This document shows positions 21,022 to 23,762 of a stretch of DNA of 23,762 nucleotides, one piece after another. The stretch's first letter is position 1, and every line of letters starts with the position of its first letter. Where the stretch lies: positions 1-23,762 of the forward strand of contig JAQGDQ010001833.1 of the NCBI GenBank assembly GCA_030141605.1. Reading direction: 5' to 3'. The position numbers and the translations under genes were made by a program. This stretch comes from Tubiluchus corallicola. Taxonomy: Eukaryota; Priapulida; Priapulimorpha; Priapulimorphida; Tubiluchidae. Below the pieces are notes generated by a model. That model was given only the letters and a program-made list of their open reading frames with translations. It was not told where the DNA came from and did no database searches.

Positions 21022-21473
21022 ACTTTCTAAACAGAAATACATTTCTGTGAAGTCAATTTTTACTTTTTAAACAGAAATACATTTCCGTGAAGTCAATTTT
21101 TTACTTTCTAAACAGAAATACATTTCTGTGAAGTCAATTTTTTACTTTTTAAACAGAAATACATTTCGATGAAGTCAATTTTTTACTTTTTAAACAGAAA
21201 TACATTTCTGTGAAGTCAATTTTTACTTTTTAAACAGAAATACATTTCCGTGAAGTCAATTTTTTACTTTTTAAACAGAAATACATTTCTGTGAAGTCAA
21301 TTTTTTACTTTTTAAACAGAAATACATTTCGATGAAGTCAATTTTTTACTTTTTAAACAGAAATACATTTCTGTGAAGTCAATTTTTTACTTTTTAAACA
21401 GAAATACATTTCTGTGAAGTCAAATTTTTACTTTTTAAACAGAAATACATTTCTGTGAAGTCAATTTTTTACC
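21022..21473. repeat. about 42-bp minisatellite, 11 copies
   Basis: The unit is TTTTTAAACAGAAATACATT followed by TCTGTGAAGTCAATTTTTTAC, at 41 to 42 bp with variable T-run length. Each unit has a short hairpin, CAGAAATACATTTCTG. Minor variants carry TTTCCGTG or TTTCGATG, and these two recur in the same order, indicating block duplication. It lies upstream of the exon at 20664-20806 in the NHE8 intron. Confidence 0.94.
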
Positions 21474-21489
21474 TATGTACCCTGATAAG

Positions 21490-21995
21490 TAGTATTGCTC
21501 CGGATATCCAATTCATATCCAAAAATGGTGATATTCATGTGATTTTGCAGGTATTTGAATTCGATATTATCCGATAATTATAAAAATCTGATTTTCGCAA
21601 ATATTCACTATTCAGTATTAGTAATGCGCAATTGGAAATGGTTTTCGAATAACTTAGCAGCCGAAAATAAATAAATAAAATATTACCAAAAAACTTAGAG
21701 ATCATTATAGCCTTTGTTGGTGTTTTCAAGATGAAAATTTTACTCACATCTTTTCTTGTTTGTTTGTCGTAATACCAGTGCATATTTGTGTTAGGTCCTT
21801 TAAGATGAATGATTAAATCGCTCTAAGTTTTGTAAACATTTACTAATTTTTCATTATCCGAACTGATCCGTATATTCGATCCGAATTTAGCTAACCTATC
21901 CGGTTGTAATCCGAATCCAGAAGTCAATTTGAGAAAATATTCGATGACATCCGGTATTCGCTATCCAGCAAAAAAGTGTATCCAGAGGAACACTA
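21490..21995. mobile_element. candidate degenerate MITE (506 bp)
   Basis: The left end TAGTATTGCTCCGGATATCC resembles the reverse complement of the right end, TAGTGTTCCTCTGGATACAC. ATAAG flanks both sides (21485-21489 and 21996-22000). The interior has many ATCCGAA/ATATCC-like words in both orientations. The terminal repeats have about six mismatches in 20 bases, so the call is tentative. Confidence 0.45.
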
Positions 21996-23074
21996 ATAAG
22001 CCTTCTCTTATTGTGCAAAGCAGTTCAATTCCTTTAACTTTATTTTCGTACGCTTAGCTATTTTTTACTGTGTCAATTTCTTTTCTTCAAGTCAGCTTAA
22101 TTATTACCTGTTTGGCTTTTGTAAACATATATTTTTAGTGCACAAGTTACTGTATCAATTCTTTACTGGTCTGCTTAGTCATTATCTATTTGGCTTCTGT
22201 TAACTACTTAATTAGTGCACAATAAGCTCTGCCTATATAGACTGGTTGCATGTTTGTAAATTTACCACTGATGATGACAGCAGTAGCCTGTCGATACTTT
22301 TGGCATGATTTTAACTTTGGAAAGTAAAAGTTTTAATAAAGTTGTAGTGTTTCAACTATAAATTTTTGTGAAATTTCTCTGTTTTAATTTACAGCATTTC
22401 TTGAAGAATGCCCCACTTGTCTTGTCTAGAGCATTTCTTCTAAAGAAAGCTACTTTACTAATCGTATGGTCTATCAGATGATTAGCTGGCAATCTAGCAA
22501 AGTGCACTAGTTATCAATACAGGATGTAGGTATTTAATAATCAGTCAACACGTCAGAATAATCAGAACAGACTAAACGCTTTTAGAAGCAAAAACCGACT
22601 GAGGCACACTTATGAGAAAATTCCACTTACGAAGATATTGTCACACTGAAAACCCAAGTACAACGTCAAAGAAGAAATTGAATTCGCATGTTTCACAAGT
22701 AATACTGTGTTCGATATCTAATGGACAAAGTCCACTTATTGTAGACAAACCTCTTTAGATAGGCAGGACATTCATAAAGACGAGTGTAGCAAAGCTATGT
22801 ACAGGTTATAATGTTTCAAAGAAGTGAAGGGCATTCTGACCAGCATAAAACGTAATTAATAATCAGCATTAAAGAAGTAATGTGAAACGATTGTCCACAC
22901 TGTGCAGATCTCTCTAGGACAGTTCAGGGTACACTTACTGGATTGTCAGTGGTCCTTTTTACGCAAATGGAAATTAAGAAAATCAGAGGATACGCCTGTT
23001 GCTGAAAACATGGTCACCAAAAAACCCTCAAAATTATTCTTGAAATGGCAGTCGACTTCTCTTCAGAAGATCTG
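21996..23074 (-). other. AT-rich stretch, NHE8 intron or upstream
   Basis: This contains a diverged tandem duplication of about 80 bp (22068-22148 and 22149-22225, sharing TACTGTRTCAATT, TTTGGCTT and TTAGTGCACAA). It also contains a retroelement-like patch near 22262-22360. No exon of NHE8 upstream of LRGAV is recognisable here. Confidence 0.5.
22068..22225. repeat. diverged ~80-bp tandem duplication
   Basis: Two adjacent segments share TACTGTGTCAATT/TACTGTATCAATT, a GTCAGCTTAATTATTACCTG-like middle, TTTGGCTTYTGT and TTAGTGCACAA, in the same order with small indels. Confidence 0.6.
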
Positions 23075-23275
23075 ACATGTATGTACTGGATAGATTCTTT
23101 GGTATTTGCCTTGTTTCTGGCAGTATGTGCAGGCATAGTACATGTATGTACTGGATAGATTCTTTGGTATTTGCCTTGTTTCTGGCAGTATGTGAAGGTA
23201 TAGTACACGTATGTACTAGATACATTCCTTGGTATTTGCCTTGTTTCTGGCAGCATGTGCAGGCATAGTACATGT
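23075..23275. repeat. 65-bp tandem repeat, about 3 copies
   Basis: The unit contains ATGTACTGGATAGATTCTTT, GGTATTTGCCTTGTTTCTGG and CAGTATGTGCAGGCATAGTAC, with starts at 23081, 23146 and 23211. The last copy runs up to the breakpoint of the inverted NHE8 exon fragment. Open frames on both strands are repeat artefacts. Confidence 0.92.
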
Positions 23276-23282
23276 ACTTACT

Positions 23283-23363
23283 GGTTATGTGCTGATCACA
23301 AATACACTAGTCATTGTCTTATTTACTGTTCTCTGTCTAGGTGGAGCCACCATGCCATTAAAG
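23283..23363 (+). pseudogene. truncated inverted copy of the NHE8 LRGAV exon
   Basis: This is 81 bp on the plus strand, opposite to the gene, matching the last 84 bp of the exon at 20664-20806. It encodes the final transmembrane helix (VLITNTLVIVLFTVLCLGGA, then TMPLK). It differs by His to Tyr, Val to Ile and loss of one leucine codon (MPLK for MPLLK), so the frame stays open. The donor AAG|GTAGGG is kept. The first 59 bp of the exon, including LRGAV, are missing and replaced by the 65-bp repeat, with no acceptor. It is therefore a gene fragment, unless it belongs to an inverted paralogue continuing to the right. Confidence 0.85.
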
Positions 23364-23486
23364 GTAGGGTATTCTAAATGTTTTTCTTTATTGTTGGTAT
23401 CATGTTTATGAAATAGTTTAAGCAACGAGATTACATAAACTTACGTAAACAATTCCCCACACACAAGAATTAGTTTGTGAAGCAGA

Positions 23487-23762
23487 TTAGGGTTAGGGTT
23501 GGTTTAGAGTTAGAGGTTAGGGTTAGGGTTGAGGATTGAGACTAACATTAAGGTTAGGGTCGGTTCGGGATTAGGAGTGAGTTGGACAACGTGGAGTTAG
23601 GGTAGAGTGGGACAAGGTAGTTTAGGGTTAGGGTTGAGTTAGGACTAGCATTAAGGTTAGGGTCAGGGTTAGGGTTGAGTTAGGGTTAGGGTTAGAGTTG
23701 AGTTAGAACTAGCATTAAGGTTACGGTAGGGTTAAGGTTAGTGTTGGTTTAGGGTTAGGGTT
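23487..23762. repeat. telomere-like array (TTAGGG)n, second copy
   Basis: These are degenerate TTAGGG repeats with the same GACTAGCATTAAGG punctuation block as the array at 20137-20539, in opposite orientation. The array is cut by the window end. Confidence 0.92.

Larger units (their letters stand above)
23283..23762 (+). repeat. inverted duplication, right arm (runs off window)
   Basis: This arm matches 20747-20254 on the other strand: exon fragment, donor, intron, the inverted-repeat end at 23445-23466, and TTAGGG-type repeats from about 23487 to the window end. The part near 23570-23630 departs from the left arm, while the last 70 bases match it exactly. A spacer of about 2.5 kb separates the arms. 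Confidence 0.9.

Noticed and set aside
21000-21473. CRISPR-like array of ~42-bp units with internal palindrome
   Set aside because: There are no unique spacers; the whole unit repeats, and the context is a eukaryotic intron.
23014-23273. Repeat-containing minus-strand frames (QKQGKYQ..., HTARNKANTKES...)
   Set aside because: They are shadows of the 65-bp tandem repeat, open in more than one frame.
20807-23282. Upstream NHE8 exon ending in a glycine first base, expected before LRGAV
   Set aside because: I searched by eye for a FxMWFSG-like end with a phase 1 donor on the minus strand and found none, so the exon must lie beyond the window.

Overview
This is a eukaryotic, almost certainly animal, genomic window. 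It is AT-rich and mostly non-coding, with short protein-coding exons separated by large introns. There are no bacterial operons, tRNAs, rRNAs or CRISPR arrays that I can see. TTAGGG-type telomere-like repeats, GT-AG introns, and a recognisable NHE8 gene with ~1 to 8 kb introns point to a metazoan, probably a marine invertebrate. I cannot name the phylum from the sequence alone.

Two genes are supported, both on the minus strand. (1) Most of the right two thirds (20806 down to 7697) holds the last four coding exons of a sodium/proton exchanger of the NHE8 (SLC9A8) type. The exons are 20806-20664, 19622-19548, 11267-11124 and 7846-7697. They join in a consistent frame with canonical splice sites and give 169 C-terminal residues, running from the conserved LRGAVAYAL helix to an acidic tail and a TAG stop. 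Upstream exons lie to the right of the window. (2) At 1338-1038 is the first coding exon of a secreted or membrane receptor. It has a signal peptide followed by the start of an ANF-receptor (periplasmic-binding-protein-like) ligand-binding domain. The rest of that gene lies to the left of the window.

The remainder is dominated by repeats. There are at least nine unrelated tandem arrays: 37 bp at 56-761, 86/79 bp at 2222-4775, 42 bp at 6367-6996, 23 bp at 8397-8670, ~137 bp at 12025-13010, CAN triplets at 15199-15549, telomere-like at 20137-20539, ~42 bp at 21022-21473, and 65 bp at 23075-23275. There are also simple-sequence runs. Three non-autonomous DNA transposons of hAT type are seen with 8-bp target duplications (9638-9872, 11322-11749, 14053-14567). 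A fourth candidate is at 21490-21995.

The most unusual structure is at the right end. Part of the NHE8 exon at 20664-20806, its splice donor, the adjacent intron and the telomere-like block are duplicated in inverted orientation at 23283-23762. This creates a large hairpin-capable inverted repeat whose second arm runs off the window. A second notable arrangement is that two copies of the same hAT-type element, in opposite orientation, flank the NHE8 exon at 11124-11267. Inverted repeats around an exon are known to favour exon skipping or circular RNA formation.
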